This document shows, piece by piece, positions 31,446 through 44,130 of a stretch of 64,000 nt of DNA. The stretch is taken from positions 56,553,676-56,617,675 of the forward strand of contig CM049316.1 in assembly GCA_026874595.1 (NCBI GenBank). The letters are read 5' to 3'. The stretch is from Sipunculus nudus. Lineage: Eukaryota; Annelida; Sipuncula; Golfingiida; Sipunculidae. Numbering within the stretch: position 1 is the first letter of the stretch; the number at the start of each line of letters is the position of its first letter. Below the pieces are notes generated by a model. That model did not search any database. It was not told the DNA's origin and was given only the letters and a program-made list of their open reading frames with translations. The position numbers and the translations under genes were made by a program.

Positions 31446-33320
31446 TCACTTGCCTATGTAATATTGTTATTGCATGGTACATATCTACGTTCCTTGTATT
31501 CATTTCTCAGTATTCCTTTCGGACCGTGATTCAACGTTATTCAACGGTGATAAATTGTGTTTGACGGTAAGAAACCGATATTTAATTTAGTCTTATACAT
31601 CGAAAATCATTTAGGACTGTTCAAAGGCCTTATTACATCATGCAATTGTATTTTGTAAAGAAATTATGCGGATGTGAAAAGAAACATATGGTTTGTCTTA
31701 GTGAGGGGTGGCCTGTGTACAATTAAATGCATTAGTTATTTTCTCTATAATTTTAAGACGTTCCAGACTTGATTATCATAAAGTAATATACATTTGGGTG
31801 GTGTACATCACATAATAAAATCATAGTCTTCAGTACTGGCATTTCTTTGAACAGCTTCAGTTTTACGCCGTTTAACGATTTCTTCTGGATACTTCTACAA
31901 TAATCCAAACATTGATAAAAAGAAACATTACTTTTATATTAATTATATTTTACAGACTCACATGGAAAAAAATGCAACTATCGGAATTAAGTCTCATCAG
32001 AGCACTATATTGCATTGACATTTCCAGTTTGGCCTTATATAATACTCTACGTGCGTCATCATTTTCAACCCACTCACAGACTTTACGCAGTGCTTGTAAT
32101 TTATTATTAAAGAGTGAGTATGAAATTTTTATGCATATTCCGCGCTTCCAGGAAATTCACTTAAAAATAATAAAGGACTTATACGATGTATTATGTGATT
32201 ACAATATATTTTAACCCTACACAATGGATTACGTTAAAAGATTCAAGCTAACTACAGCCGCAACCCTCAGAACGTAATACAACAAATGGAAGGAAAATAA
32301 AGCAACCATTTTCCTATATGTCTTAAATAAGTTTTATCTTGAAATTATGCCCATTTCCCACATAAAGCAGTGTGAAGGAAAGAGAATGGTGCTGATTTAT
32401 AAAAATTGTTTTCAATGGCAAATTTATTGTTTAAACCATGCAAATTCTTTTATACTATTTTAAAAGATTTATATTAAACAATACATATAACAATGTTCCC
32501 TATGAAAACTATGCAATTCAGAATAACAGTTCATTTGTAGCTATACGGCGTTACACCTATCTATCACCTTCTGTTTTAACATTGTTCAGCGATATTCTCC
32601 ACCGTTAACAGTGAACTCAAGTGACGGGGTTCATATATAACGGCGTGGACAAACAGATATAATATTTATTCCAAGACAACTTATTATTCCTACAACCTTT
32701 AAGGGACAGCCCATATAGGTCATTGATTATACTACTTTTAATGAATTTGGCCCTTGGTCTGTGGCGGCTTTTAGGGCGCCCCCCCCCCCCTCCTTCTTGA
32801 GCTGCAACATATCTCAGTTATCTATTTGTTTTTCAATTATTCGTGATTAATTATCGATTTTAAATAAAATTCGTTATTTCCTAGCAATTACATAATTAAT
32901 TTATCCACTATTTCTTACATTCGAATTCATAAGTTGAGGATATTAATAAACAGCCCTTCAATCCAAATGTTCCTATAGTGCCGGAGGGAGTCTTCCCATT
33001 ATTGCACTCTGCCGATAACCAACCCCCATTCGCCTTTGACTGAAGCGCGGCCTTCCCTGTCGCCTCGACACTCTAACTCACGACATGTGCTCAGCATAGT
33101 CCTGTGATCTCCCCAAACACAAAAACGATCAGTCATATGCTGATACGTGGCAAGTTATGAACGTAGATGCGCAGTTCCGCCATCCAAATATCCACATTTT
33201 TGGACAGTACATGTTTTTTTTCCATTTTTTAAAAGAAATTTAAATAATATAGCCGGGAACACGGGTTCCCGCACCCATTGAGATTTGACTACGATATACA
33301 AAGACGTTTAATTTGATTAA
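31446..33320. other. No gene recognised
   Basis: AT-rich, with a poly-C run near 32779-32790. A 'ctttaagggacagcc' word near 32697 resembles the end of the TTAA MITE, so an older fragment may lie here. No coding evidence. Confidence 0.5.
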
Positions 33321-34187
33321 AGGTATTAAATCTGGTCTGGACTGATTTTAAAATGGGCCAGCCCAGATTAGAATTTGATCTGGTCCGGTCAAGTTTACAA
33401 TCTTGTTGTGGTCTGATTAAACTGAGTAAGCCCAGATCAGAATCCTAATCTACTCCTATATATTTTCCTGTTTGCTAAATTTCAGTCTCCTAATTTCAAT
33501 GACCTAAGTTCAGGTATCGTCATAGATGTTTCAGGGCCTTCTTTCCTTAATATGTAGTATGTTATAAGTTCTAGGTCCAATGTTACAATATGTGTTACAA
33601 TACGGGTGACTGGGGGGGGGGGGGGACATCACAGAACAAAAACCCCAACTTATGATAAATGATAAAAAACTTTAAATAACAAATAAAATTTTGAATTTAC
33701 AGATCTTGGATCACAAACTTAACATTGTGTAAGATATATATCAATAATTATTGATTAAATTTTGTTTTAGTTTCTTAAATTAATGCACATTTTCTACTAG
33801 CTAAATTTGTAGTTTTTAGCTGAAGAATACCGATGTTTAACATTATTATTTTACAATTATGCTTTAGACATTTCACATATGAGGTATACTTACAAAATAA
33901 ATATGACAGGAGTCCAACCAATGATATTTTCATAGAATATGAAATAAATCCATAAATTATTAATTATTATGGACTTAAAATGTTTTACAAATTCTTTGTA
34001 TTGATTTAAGGCCAGCTAGGTAAATAGAGTGTAATTTAAGCCAGCCTAGGAATAGATTAAGATTCTGATCTGGGCTGGTCCAGTTTTAAATCAGTCCACC
34101 TCAGGATTGTAAATCTGACTGGCCCAGATCAAAATTCTAATCTGGGCTGGCCCAGTTAAAAATCAGTCCAGACCAGATTTAAATCCT
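33321..34187. mobile_element. MITE-like element with about 75 bp terminal inverted repeats
   Basis: The left end 33321-33396 (from 'aggtattaaatctggtctgg') and the reverse complement of the right end (about 34112-34187) match over about 75 bp with few differences. About 715 bp of AT-rich non-coding DNA lies between. The ends consist of the palindromic word 'tctgggctggcccaga' and relatives, repeated several times. No clear target duplication. Confidence 0.65.
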
Positions 34188-34612
34188 GTCTTCACCAAAG
34201 GATTTAAATCTGGACTGGCCGAGATCAAAATTTTAATCTGGGCTGGCCCAGTTTAAAAATGGTCTGGCCCAGATTAGAATTTTGATCTGGGCTGGTCAAA
34301 ATCAAAATTTTCATCTGGGCTATAAATATATATATATATTTATTTATACACCGTCACACCTATAAAATTAAATAACTCTAAGAAATCTAAAAATCAGTCC
34401 AGACCAGATTTAAATCCTGTCTTCACCAAAGGATTTAAATCTGGACTGGCCGAGATCAAAATTTTAATCTGGGCTGGCCCAGTTTAAAAATGGTCTGGCC
34501 CAGATTAGAATTTTGATCTGGGCTGGTCAAAATCAAAATTTTCATCTGGGCTATAAATATATATATATATTTATTTATACACCGTCACACCTATAAAATT
34601 AAATAACTCTAA
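34158..34612. repeat. 231 bp tandem duplication, two identical copies
   Basis: 34158-34381 and 34389-34612 are identical by reading, at a period of 231 bp. Each copy holds the right end of the MITE-like element, more 'ctgggctgg' words and a (TA)n with 'caccgtcacac'. Identity in so AT-rich a region points to a very recent event or an assembly join. Confidence 0.85.
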
Positions 34613-34891
34613 GACATTTAAGAGAAGAGCTAGAAGTCTGTTTTGTTAAAGGTGCCTCAAATATCTTCTTTATATTGCAGATTGAATTTTTTTTTCAAAA
34701 TATGGGAGGGAAACACTACCGTGTACCTGTGATTAACTGTCCCAAATGAACATGGCTCTTAGATTTTATACATATAGGTAATCTAAAACCAACACAATAT
34801 TTATAATTTTCATTGGCTGAAAGTAGATAACGTTTATATTAATATTTCATATATATTGCGCGCAAACACAAATACACACACATATATTAAA

Positions 34892-34925
<34 letters not shown>

Positions 34926-35320
34926 CGTCACACATAAAATTATAGAATTTTATTTTATTAATCTGTTATTTCAGTTATATTATTTGATATTATCAGATGA
35001 TTCTATTTTTTTATTAAAATTATATTTGGCACAATACTTGTAATAAATTTTTAAATAATATTATACTCTCATATCATGTCGAGAGACGGCCTCAGTCGCA
35101 TCAGTATTTATCTATATATTTACAAACCGGACATGTGGCGAATACGTTGCAGATGTATTTAAATACTAATTCGAATACTCATTGATTCCATGATATGAAT
35201 TCGATTACAGGTAAAAAGAAAGTATTTGAATACGAATGCGAACACTTTTAAAATGTATTTATGAATGCAACCTGTATTTTTTCGATATTTTTACGATTTT
35301 TTCTCTATTTTTGAGACATT
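34613..35320. other. AT-rich spacer with (TA)n
   Basis: A (TA)n tract lies at about 34893-34921, followed by 'caccgtcacac', the same word that follows (TA)n in the 231 bp duplication. No gene. Confidence 0.5.
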
Positions 35321-36970
35321 TAAAGATGCGATAATCTGTGAACAGGGCACAAATCGTAATGACAGAACCTACAATCTTGTATCTTGACATGCAGGGAGGC
35401 ACATGAAAAGTCTCCTTGGAAACCCAAAATTAGTTCTCTATTACCCATAACCTCTGAGCTATAGGGCTTCGAATTTACCCCCCCCCCCCCCCCGAATAAT
35501 GGAAAATTTGAAACAAAAGCTCAAGTATCTGAACAACTAATACATTGAACACCATGATTCTTTGCACGGATATTGGTCATGGAATGTTTCATCAGTTCCT
35601 GCAGACTGTTGGCGCCACCAGGAGTTTTTTTTTAATTTTTAAGCATTTTTTCTGTGTGTTTGAAAACTTTAAAGATGCGGTCGTCTGTTAACAGGGCACA
35701 GATTATAACCGCTGTACCTAGATTCGTCTTACTTGTCATCCAGGGATATCCATGAATTTCTCCTTTGAAACGTGAAATTAGGTCTCTGTTACCAATATTA
35801 TACAGGCTATGGGGCTAAAAGTACCCCAAGAATACTTGAAAATTTGATAACAAAGCAGGGCACAAATCATAACCATTGGACCTAGAATCTTCTAACTTGA
35901 AATCCTGAGAGTTTCTCTAATGTTCTTCAGAACCTGAAATTTGGTCTCTGTTACCTATATTCTTTGGGCTAACGGGCTCGAAAGTATCCTCCCCCCCCCC
36001 CCCCCCAGAAAAAATAATTGCAAATTTGATACAAAAACAATAGTATCTGAACGACTAATGCATTAATCAACATGATTCTTTGTATGCATATTGATCATGG
36101 AGCGTTTCATCAGTTCCTACAGGCTAGTGGGGCCACCGAATGCTTAAGCATTTCTTTCTTTATTTTTTAAACCATTAAAGATTCAGTCGTCTGTTAACAG
36201 GGCACAAATAAAAAACATTGGACCTAGAATTTTAATTTTAAATCCGGCGAATTTCTAAAAAGTTCTCTTTAGAAACTTGAAATAAGGTCTCGGTTTCCCA
36301 TAACTTTTGAGCTATGGGGCTCAGAAGTACCCCTAGAAAAATTGAAAGCTTGATACAAACGCTCCAGTATATGAACAACTAATGCATTGATCAGCATGAT
36401 CCTTTGCATGCATAAGAATCATGGAGTGTTTAATCAGTTCCTGCACACTGGTGGTGCCACCTAAATTTGTTTTATATTTTTTTAACATTTTTTTTTTTCT
36501 CTCTTTTTGAGACCTTTCATGATGCGGTCGTCTGATAACAGCACAAATCTTAACCATTGGTCCTAAAAATCCTCTTACTTGACATCCAGGGAGGTCCATG
36601 ACAGGTCTTATCGGAAACCTTAATTAAGTTCTCTGTTACCTAAATTTTCCCAGATATGGGGCTTATAAGTACCCCAGATTAATGGAAAATTTGACAGCAA
36701 AGAAGGGCACAAGTCATAACCATTGGACCTAGAATTATCTATTTGGACATCCCAGGATGTCCATGAAAAGTGTTTTTGGAAATCTGAAATTAGGTCTCTG
36801 TTACCCATATTCTCCACGCCATGGGGCTTATAAGAACCCCAAGAATAATTGAAAATTTGATACTTAAGCTGGGCACAAATCATAACCATTGGATCTGGAA
36901 TCTTCTTACTTTATATCCTGCGATTCCTCAAAAATTCTCTTCAGAAACCTCAAATTAGGTCACCGTGAGT
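35320..36970 (-). mobile_element. Modular repeat family, - strand copies in tandem
   Basis: Four or more modules read on the - strand as in 6650-7110: 'ggtggcgccacc', 'catgattctttgca' (seen + here), 'agggcacaaatc' and 'ggtctctgttacc'. Modules at about 35330-35630, 35670-36130, 36180-36460 and 36500-36960 are each 300-450 bp. Two contain poly-C tracts (35480-35494, 35989-36006). Non-coding; frames here are shadows. Confidence 0.7.
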
Positions 36971-37775
36971 TACAGGCCATGTTTGAGTACCCCAGAAATA
37001 ATGCAAAATACACACAAATGCCAGATTCCTCAGGAACGACTGGATGGATTGTCAACAAATTTGGTGAACTTGAGCACAGTCGCTCGAATCTCATTTTTGG
37101 GGTTGTTTTTTTTTATCAAGAGATGGACGGAACTGTGCACTATATGGGTATACAGATGTGTCTTACGAAGTAATTCGTACGGAGATAGCATGTATCACTA
37201 TAGAAGCGTAATATGAATGGTTTCTTCCCATTTTCTCCTGAAATAGGGATTCAAACGACTGTGACTTGAGCTAATATGCATGAACTATCTTAATTAGTTG
37301 CCTGTGCAAGGATATATTGTCAACATGACAGTCGGCTGTGCGTCATGACCCATGGGTAACTTGTTTTTTTTTTTCATATTTTGAATTATCTCATACGAAT
37401 TCAAGGCAAGGCAAGGTAATATTATTTACGCAGGCAGTCGGCGGAATAGCTCCTGCAATCTTATGGCCAGAAAGGTTATACTGCCTCACTTGTATGAAAA
37501 ATAATCCCACGGGTACTGGGACGGACTATAGTTAGAATTCCTTTAGTATAGTAGGGAGTAAATTATAACCATAGGAGACGGGAAAAAAACACTTAGACAA
37601 TTGAAGAAGGTTTTCATATACATACTGCAGATATTAGGCTTTAATTACTGATGAAAATTCATAGTTAGTCCTTCCCATATGCTGCCACAGCTGAAGCTGC
37701 TGCTATGTTTACCTGTGTATTATAAGAATTAAACAACATATGCAGGATCACAATAATTATAGTTTTCTTTTTCAG
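36971..37775. other. No gene recognised
   Basis: Mixed sequence before the NLR pseudogene. I looked for an N-terminal CARD exon like that at 2612 and did not find one by reading. Confidence 0.4.
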
Positions 37776-37914
37776 AGAAATCATAAATGGGAATTACAAG
37801 GTAGTTGGAATGCTACTCGACATCTCTGATAAGAATCACATATGAAACATTTATCCTGTCTGTTGTCAGCGCTCATGAAAACTGACCAGCATAACATAAT
37901 TTACATCTATCCAG
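37776..37914 (+). pseudogene. Decayed CARD exon of a second NLR
   Basis: After an acceptor-like TTTTCTTTTTCAG, the sequence aligns with exon 2 of the intact NLR over its whole length. 'gtagttggaatgctactcgac' parallels the IVGMLLD region, and a second frame gives CLLSALMKTDQ, parallel to FLLSALRVTGQ. At least two frameshifts are present. The expected donor after CCAG is TC instead of GT. It is the same size as the intact exon. Confidence 0.75.
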
Positions 37915-38620
37915 TCAGCTATAAGTGTGTTTTTTTAAGTAAATAAAGGGTTCATATGACTGGTGCTTCGCATACAACATACATTTTCTTTGATACCAAG
38001 GTCCAAGACAATTGAAATTATTTAATATAACCTTTCATCTTACCATATGTAAATATATAAACAAGAGTAAAAAATTCAGTATAAGATTCTCATAATTTTA
38101 GTGTCCAAGATCTGAAGAAAAAATACGTTCCTCTCACAAAAAAAGCTGAGCGAATACGTCGAGACTTTCCTGCAGTTTTATACGTGAAGCAGAAAAATAA
38201 TTATTCATAAAGTTTATAAGATGCACGGAAGTATTATTGGGTATTCTTGAATATATTAGCATTAGTGCAGCAGATAGCTGAAACAATCTTTAAAATGGTG
38301 AGACAAGCACCAAATTTGGCAAAAATACTCCTTAGACTACGGGAGAGTTAAAAATTCACTTCTTAACCTTCGGCCGAACACCTTTTTATCATTTGTAGCA
38401 AAAAATGGTGAAAAAGTATATATAGACTAGGACATAATCAACGAAATATTGGAATTATTTGAATGTAAAACTGGAACTTTAAAAATTGTTTTTGGTGAAG
38501 GTAACCGTCTCCATTTTTTCTTTTGCTAGCTTAACTAAGCTATATACATCGACAAAATTCAATTCAAACAGTCCATACGAGGTTAGGCATGCCTGTCATC
38601 CAGATGAATTTAAATTGGGC

Positions 38621-41600
38621 CTAACCCTCATATTTGCAGCTACATAGTCTGGTACAGGTAAGACTGAATCGGTAGCATGTGCACCTTCCACGGCATTCCG
38701 ACTTACATCCACACTTGGTCTGCTATTGGCAACTATCTGCAATAGGTAGGTGTTGTCCAGATGACCTTCCATGTATCCCCACTCTTTGTCCATCCCCAGT
38801 CATCAGGATTCTGTGTTTCTGGTTGACGTTGTGTTCACTGACTTCATATGCAGCCTGCTTGATAGGCAGCACGCTTTGCATGCTGAAGTAGTGCTGCCCT
38901 CGTTAGAGGAACTGCGTCATAAGACCTCTGCTTCCGAGCAAACATGTCCACCCTGGCATCATCAACACGTGCAACTGTACTGGACCTGTCATACATTGTC
39001 ACCACAAACTTCTCCAGGACCTCCAGATCATCATCATCTACTATTGGTGGGTACTGGCTGAGCTTGGCAAACACACCTTCCCAGGTTTGCCATGCTGATT
39101 ACTTCCTGCTGGTTCTTATGGTGAAAATTCTCTGCTCTGGCATGAGATGAAAAGCTTGTTGGCAGTCCGTTTTCAGCACTTGCTGCTTTGAAGCATCAGC
39201 AGAGGCTTGTTCCTGTCTGAAGAAATACACCCTATTCTTCTTGACTGGATCATAGAAGGTGGTCATTTCCTCATTTTGCAGGCACTTCATGAACTGCTGG
39301 AAACAAGTTCTGCCCCTATTATAGTGGTGCTAAGCAGTTCAACTGCACTGGGATGAGCGAAATCCTTGGTGTCTAGGGACAGCAGGTCCCAACTCTCTTC
39401 TAGAAAAGTTGCCCAGCTCCCTCAAAACTTGGGTCAGCTTCTTGACTTTCTCAAACAAGGGACCCATGGGTCACGGGGCTCAGCTTAAGTTTGAAATTTT
39501 TGCAAATGCAAAATATTCTATTTTAATGTTTTTCATTTATATAAGCATATGAGAAGCTAAGAGGAAAGAGGCCGTCCTACTTGGTTATAGTAAAGTTCTA
39601 TATATATGTTTGCAAACTAATACTCTGACAAGACTGTCATGAAGAAAAAAACAATAAAAGTTGTGAGATACTGTGATGCATATGAAAAATTTACAAATGG
39701 ACAGGCCGGTGGACAGAATGGACTAATACCTTTTATTTCACTTTCAAGGGAATAATGCATTTAAGTTTATATATAAGCCTATTATTTAAGCATATCCACT
39801 TTTTTCCATTAAAATAGGTTTTATCTGATTAATTTTTTTTTATTTACAAGTTTTATAAATTTGTATTAAAAACACTGAAAATACAAGTAAAAATATTAGA
39901 ATTTTAAGTGGCAATCATTATATATCGAGAGTGTAGCTTATATTGGGTCATATTATGCAAACATATATTTTTATTATTTTTAAATCACAAATGCTTAAAC
40001 TGAATTTAAAAGAAAATAGTGCCTCAGCATGGCATCTACAAGATTATTCCTTGAATCACTATTAAAATGTTTTGCACATTGGAGTTTTCAGTACATGCTT
40101 AATCTTATTCAGCGAAATAAAATAAAAGATTCAGTAAATTTGGTAAAATAAAAACATCTTTTCAAATAAAGTATACACACAGAAGCGTTCCTATCGACTT
40201 CAGTGCAGCCAACTCAGTGTGTAGACCTCCAAACATCATGACGAACTTATCCTCACCATACTGCTCAGGCCAGTGCCACTGGATTTGATTTGCTAATGCA
40301 TAAATATGCTGGTCAGCAGTCATGACAGGTATCTTGCCTGGATTCAAGAAAGACACAGTGTCCTTGACTTTGTCCATGACATGTCTGATCATAGTAACCG
40401 AACGGGCTGGTTCTCGGAAGAGAGGTAACATTGATGTTATGCTAACCACAGTTGCAGGGCTTCTCTTCTTCGTGCAGCATGGTGGGCTGACCAGGTCAAA
40501 TTCACTGCCCCATCTGTTTCTTTAATCACACTGACTTTCTCAAGCCACTCATACTCCAGTGCCAGTTGTGGTCCTAACAGAGTGATGCCTGGATTTATCT
40601 TCACAGCATGACTCTCTGGTGGAGAAGGATTCTTCTTAGTGAAGAATGTTGGGCGTATGTTGGTGAAGGAATCAGTCAGTTCTGGAACTGTCTTCACTTT
40701 CCCCTCAACATATCTGAAAGGTCCACGGTGTTCACCCTGGCTCTCTTTGGTCGGGTGTTGGAACGCTGAGATGCTGGTGACATGGAAAGAGGTGGTTGCA
40801 GTTGTTGCAGTGGGGTTGTGATCGATGTTGTCCATGGCTGTTATGGTGAACAACCCTCTTCTCAGAACTTGTGGGCAGACTACCCAATCCTCGTTATACT
40901 TGTTGACTGTTGCATCTCCTAGCTGTGCAGATATTTCCAATACTCTGTCATAATAAATGCTAAGGCCATGTTCATAAAGCTTTTTAACCAGCGTCCTCTT
41001 CCTGGTCTTGGCATATATGGACATTCCAACGTAGACAGGGAATGGTGTTTCCCGATCTTTGGAATGCCTGTGAGTTGACGCTCCTTCCTTATATCTTGCA
41101 TAGGAGTTGTACTGCAGAAGATGTGCAATTGCAAGGTCTGACTTGGAGGCACCAAATCTCAGTTGTGATTTTATGTCAGCTCTGTGTTCAATCATGCCCA
41201 CAAACTGAAGAAGGCTGGGGGAAATGGTCTCTTCAATACAGGTCTCATTGAAGGTTCCATCAAAGGAAAGCTTGTGGTCCAGCATGTGTCTCCTCAAGAT
41301 CTTGGCTGCTTTGGCAAGTGTCATGGCATCACTGTAATCAGAGGCTTGTGGCAGGGCAAAACCTACATCTCTTTGAAAAGCCAGCAGGACATCTCTTCCC
41401 TTCTTGTGAGCTTCCAGCTTAGGTATTTCGGCCAACTGCTTGTCCTTCAGTCTGGTGGAGTTTACATCAGGTGTCTCCATCCCTAACTGTTCCAGACCCT
41501 GTCTGTACAGGTTGACCATATCTGCAAGCCTGAATATTGCAGGTCCCTCAGAGCTTGATTTGGTCTCCACTATGTAGGTAACTAGGTCTGAAAATGCCAG

Positions 41601-42252
41601 TTCGTAGATATCCTGGCTATGAATCTGCTTTCTCTTTTCAACATTTCTCAGAAAGCTCTCTCTCTCTCTATTGTACAGGGCTGTCAAACATGCAGAGTCA
41701 TACTTCAGCCCCTGTGCTATGACATCCCCACCACTCAGGACTTTTAGGAGTCTTCAATCATTCAGAGTTTTTGCACAGTCATTGAGTCTTTTGTTAAGCT
41801 CCATGGTCATGGCATGAGTCAGTTCTGATGCTGGTTCTTCAGGTTCACAAATGAAGCACTCAGTCTCCCAACCTTCACGGTTGGTTCTTCGTAGTTTGGT
41901 GCGTCCTTCTGACTGAGTACCTTGAGGCCCAACCCTTCTTTTTCTTGCCCTGTCCGTTTTGGTTTTATTGAATATATATCGGCAACTCTGGTGGTACTGG
42001 GCCTTGTTCCTCCTCAGTGTTTTTTTCTATTCCGCCACCCTCATCCAGTCTAGCTGGATCCAGAAAAACGGGCATCTCATTGAGGGCATGGGACAGGGGG
42101 ACATTGGTCGCAATCATGGTGTATCCATGCTGTTCCGATGAATAACGTGTAGGTGGGGATTTCAGATCTTCATTGTTCTTGATGTCTTGGCAAATACAAC
42201 ATTTGCTCCAGTCAGTTTTCCATTTAGTTGGCTCTGGTGCTGAACTTGCCAT
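38621..42252 (-). pseudogene. Decayed gene of an uncharacterised Cys-rich, probably mobile family
   Basis: I do not recognise a named family, but the layout recalls long repetitive proteins found in many copies in bivalve and cnidarian genomes. On the - strand: start at 42252 with a C-C-x-x-C region (CCICQDIKNNEDL); a second CFICEPEEP cluster near 41850; a stop at about 41755; a 416-codon open frame 41687-40437; continuation 40449-40162 in another frame with MTADQHIYALANQIQW and MMFGGLH; a gap of about 700 bp; then pieces 39460-38844 and a terminal cysteine cluster (38700-38625: CGCKSECRGRCTC, then CTRLCSC) resembling CXC-type zinc clusters. Multiple stops and frameshifts mean it is dead. Whether it encodes an element protein or a host gene cannot be told here. 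Confidence 0.65.
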
Positions 42253-42299
42253 CTTGCAGTACTTATATGGTTATAAGTTAAAAAGAAATCAGCTTTCGG

Positions 42300-43020
42300 C
42301 TTATTTCACCTTGAAGATCAAGATCAAGGGCACAAGTTTTCAAACTCATTCAAGAGCTTGCAAAATAAACAAATATATTGAAAAAGTTAAGTAACGTAAG
42401 GTTGGCTTATTTGAACTTAAATATTAAGGTCAAGGTCACATGTTTTCAACCTCACCCAGGATAGTTATAAGAATCCTAGGTTTCTGGTTTTTTGAAGAGT
42501 AAGGTCAAGGTCACAAATTGTCGACCGTGTCCGAACTATTGATTAAAACAATTTGTGTGTCAAATATGATAACAAAATAAGCTATATTTTATAAATCATT
42601 GGGTTCACAAGAATTCTTGATTTTTGCTTGTTTACCTTGAGGATTAAGGTCAAGGTCACAAGTTTTCAACATCATCTGAGTTGTTGGTATAAACAGTTCG
42701 TGTGTATAATATTAGAACAAAATATGCAACATTAAATAAATTGTAGGGTTCACAATAATCCTAAATTTCCCCTGATTTGACCTTGAAAACTATATCCCAG
42801 GTCACCAGTTTTCTGACATGTCCAAGATCATGACATGAGCAACTCGTATACCAAATTTCGGAAAAAATATCAAATACCTAAAAAATTATGGGTATTAATA
42901 AAATCCTAAATTTTGGCTGATTTGACCTTGAATGTAAATGTCAAGGTCGCCAATTTTTTTAGTCAAATATGCTTTTGATACTAACAATACGTGTATAAAA
43001 TTTCAGGGGAAAATATACAG
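42300..43020 (+). repeat. Tandem repeat rich in nuclear-receptor-like half sites
   Basis: Four to five diverged units of about 120-160 bp carry 'aaggtcaaggtcaca' followed by 'agttttcaac' and 'gttcacaa.aat'. TCAAGGTCA appears at about 42432, 42512 and 42652, with weaker forms near 42330, 42790 and 42942. Confidence 0.75.
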
Positions 43021-44130
43021 TGCTTCAAAAGTTAACGCGTTCACTTGAAATCAAGAAGAGACCTCAGTAGTTCACATTGACAGAAGACAAGTCTGAAACA
43101 AAGGGGGTAGTTAAAAAAAAGTCTTCATGAAAATGTGAATCATGAAAATGTGATACAATGTATAAACTTCAGCACAGTGCATAGAGTAGGACAATGTAAA
43201 CTATAACTGATACAATGTAACATTTGTTCAGGTACTCCCTGCTCTGACTAAGCACTCTCCATGCCAAAAAAAAACTAACCTTTGTTTCCCTTGTATCTTT
43301 GTCAACAATGATCATAGCCACATAAACTATAGCTCATTTTGTTCGTCTTTTGATACTGCATTAAAATAATGACTGACTTGGGCTTGGTTTTTTTTTTTTC
43401 TTTTGTTTTCTTGTTAGTCTTTTCACCTGCCATTTTATTTTGTTACTTTTAAAGTAATAAAGATATAGTGTTTGTATTAGTTAGGATTCGAAAAGCTTTC
43501 AGTAAAACAATGGTAAATCTCACACTGTTTGCTGTCGAACGAGAGAAAGCCAGGTTTGGTTGAAATATTGATACCTTAATAACCCTTTAGGTAAGAGATT
43601 TCTAGTTTTTTGCATTTGGTGAATTTTATCAGTTTTCTCTGACACAATTGCAAGTCACTTCAATTGATCATCTTGATCAGTGAGGCTCCACATTTTGGAA
43701 CCTGTGCTATTAACAAAGCAAAACAAAAAGAAACTTACCTAAATTACCTGAAATGTAAAGCACATATTAGGTTAAAAATGGATTACATATTTGTGCAATC
43801 TAAATATGTTGCAAATATTCAAAGTCGTACCTTAATTTCAGAATATTTCAATAATTATATTCAATTGCAACAAAGTACATTTCAATAGTTAAACATTTTT
43901 AAAATCAAAGAAACGACTGACAATGTAAACCTATTTCGATGAATCACTGATCTGTAAGCCTGTATATGGCTAGTCATATTCAACCCGTAAAAGTCAGAAC
44001 CCAGAAACCAGGTTTAGAATGGGTTTAATCGAAATTTTGATGTTAAAATTTAACTCAGCACGGTCAAATTATCTCAAATCGATATATTACATGACATGTT
44101 TCCTGAAGGTTGAACTCCCTTTTAGGAATT
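43021..44130. other. No gene recognised
   Basis: AT-rich sequence with short frames only. It is treated as intron-like or intergenic between the two halves of the NLR pseudogene. Confidence 0.5.

Noticed and set aside
36333-37216. Several 80-95 codon frames
   Set aside because: They fall in the - strand modular repeat or its edge and are not conserved between modules.
38679-39150. + strand frames of 68-96 codons
   Set aside because: They are antisense shadows of the decayed - strand Cys-rich gene.
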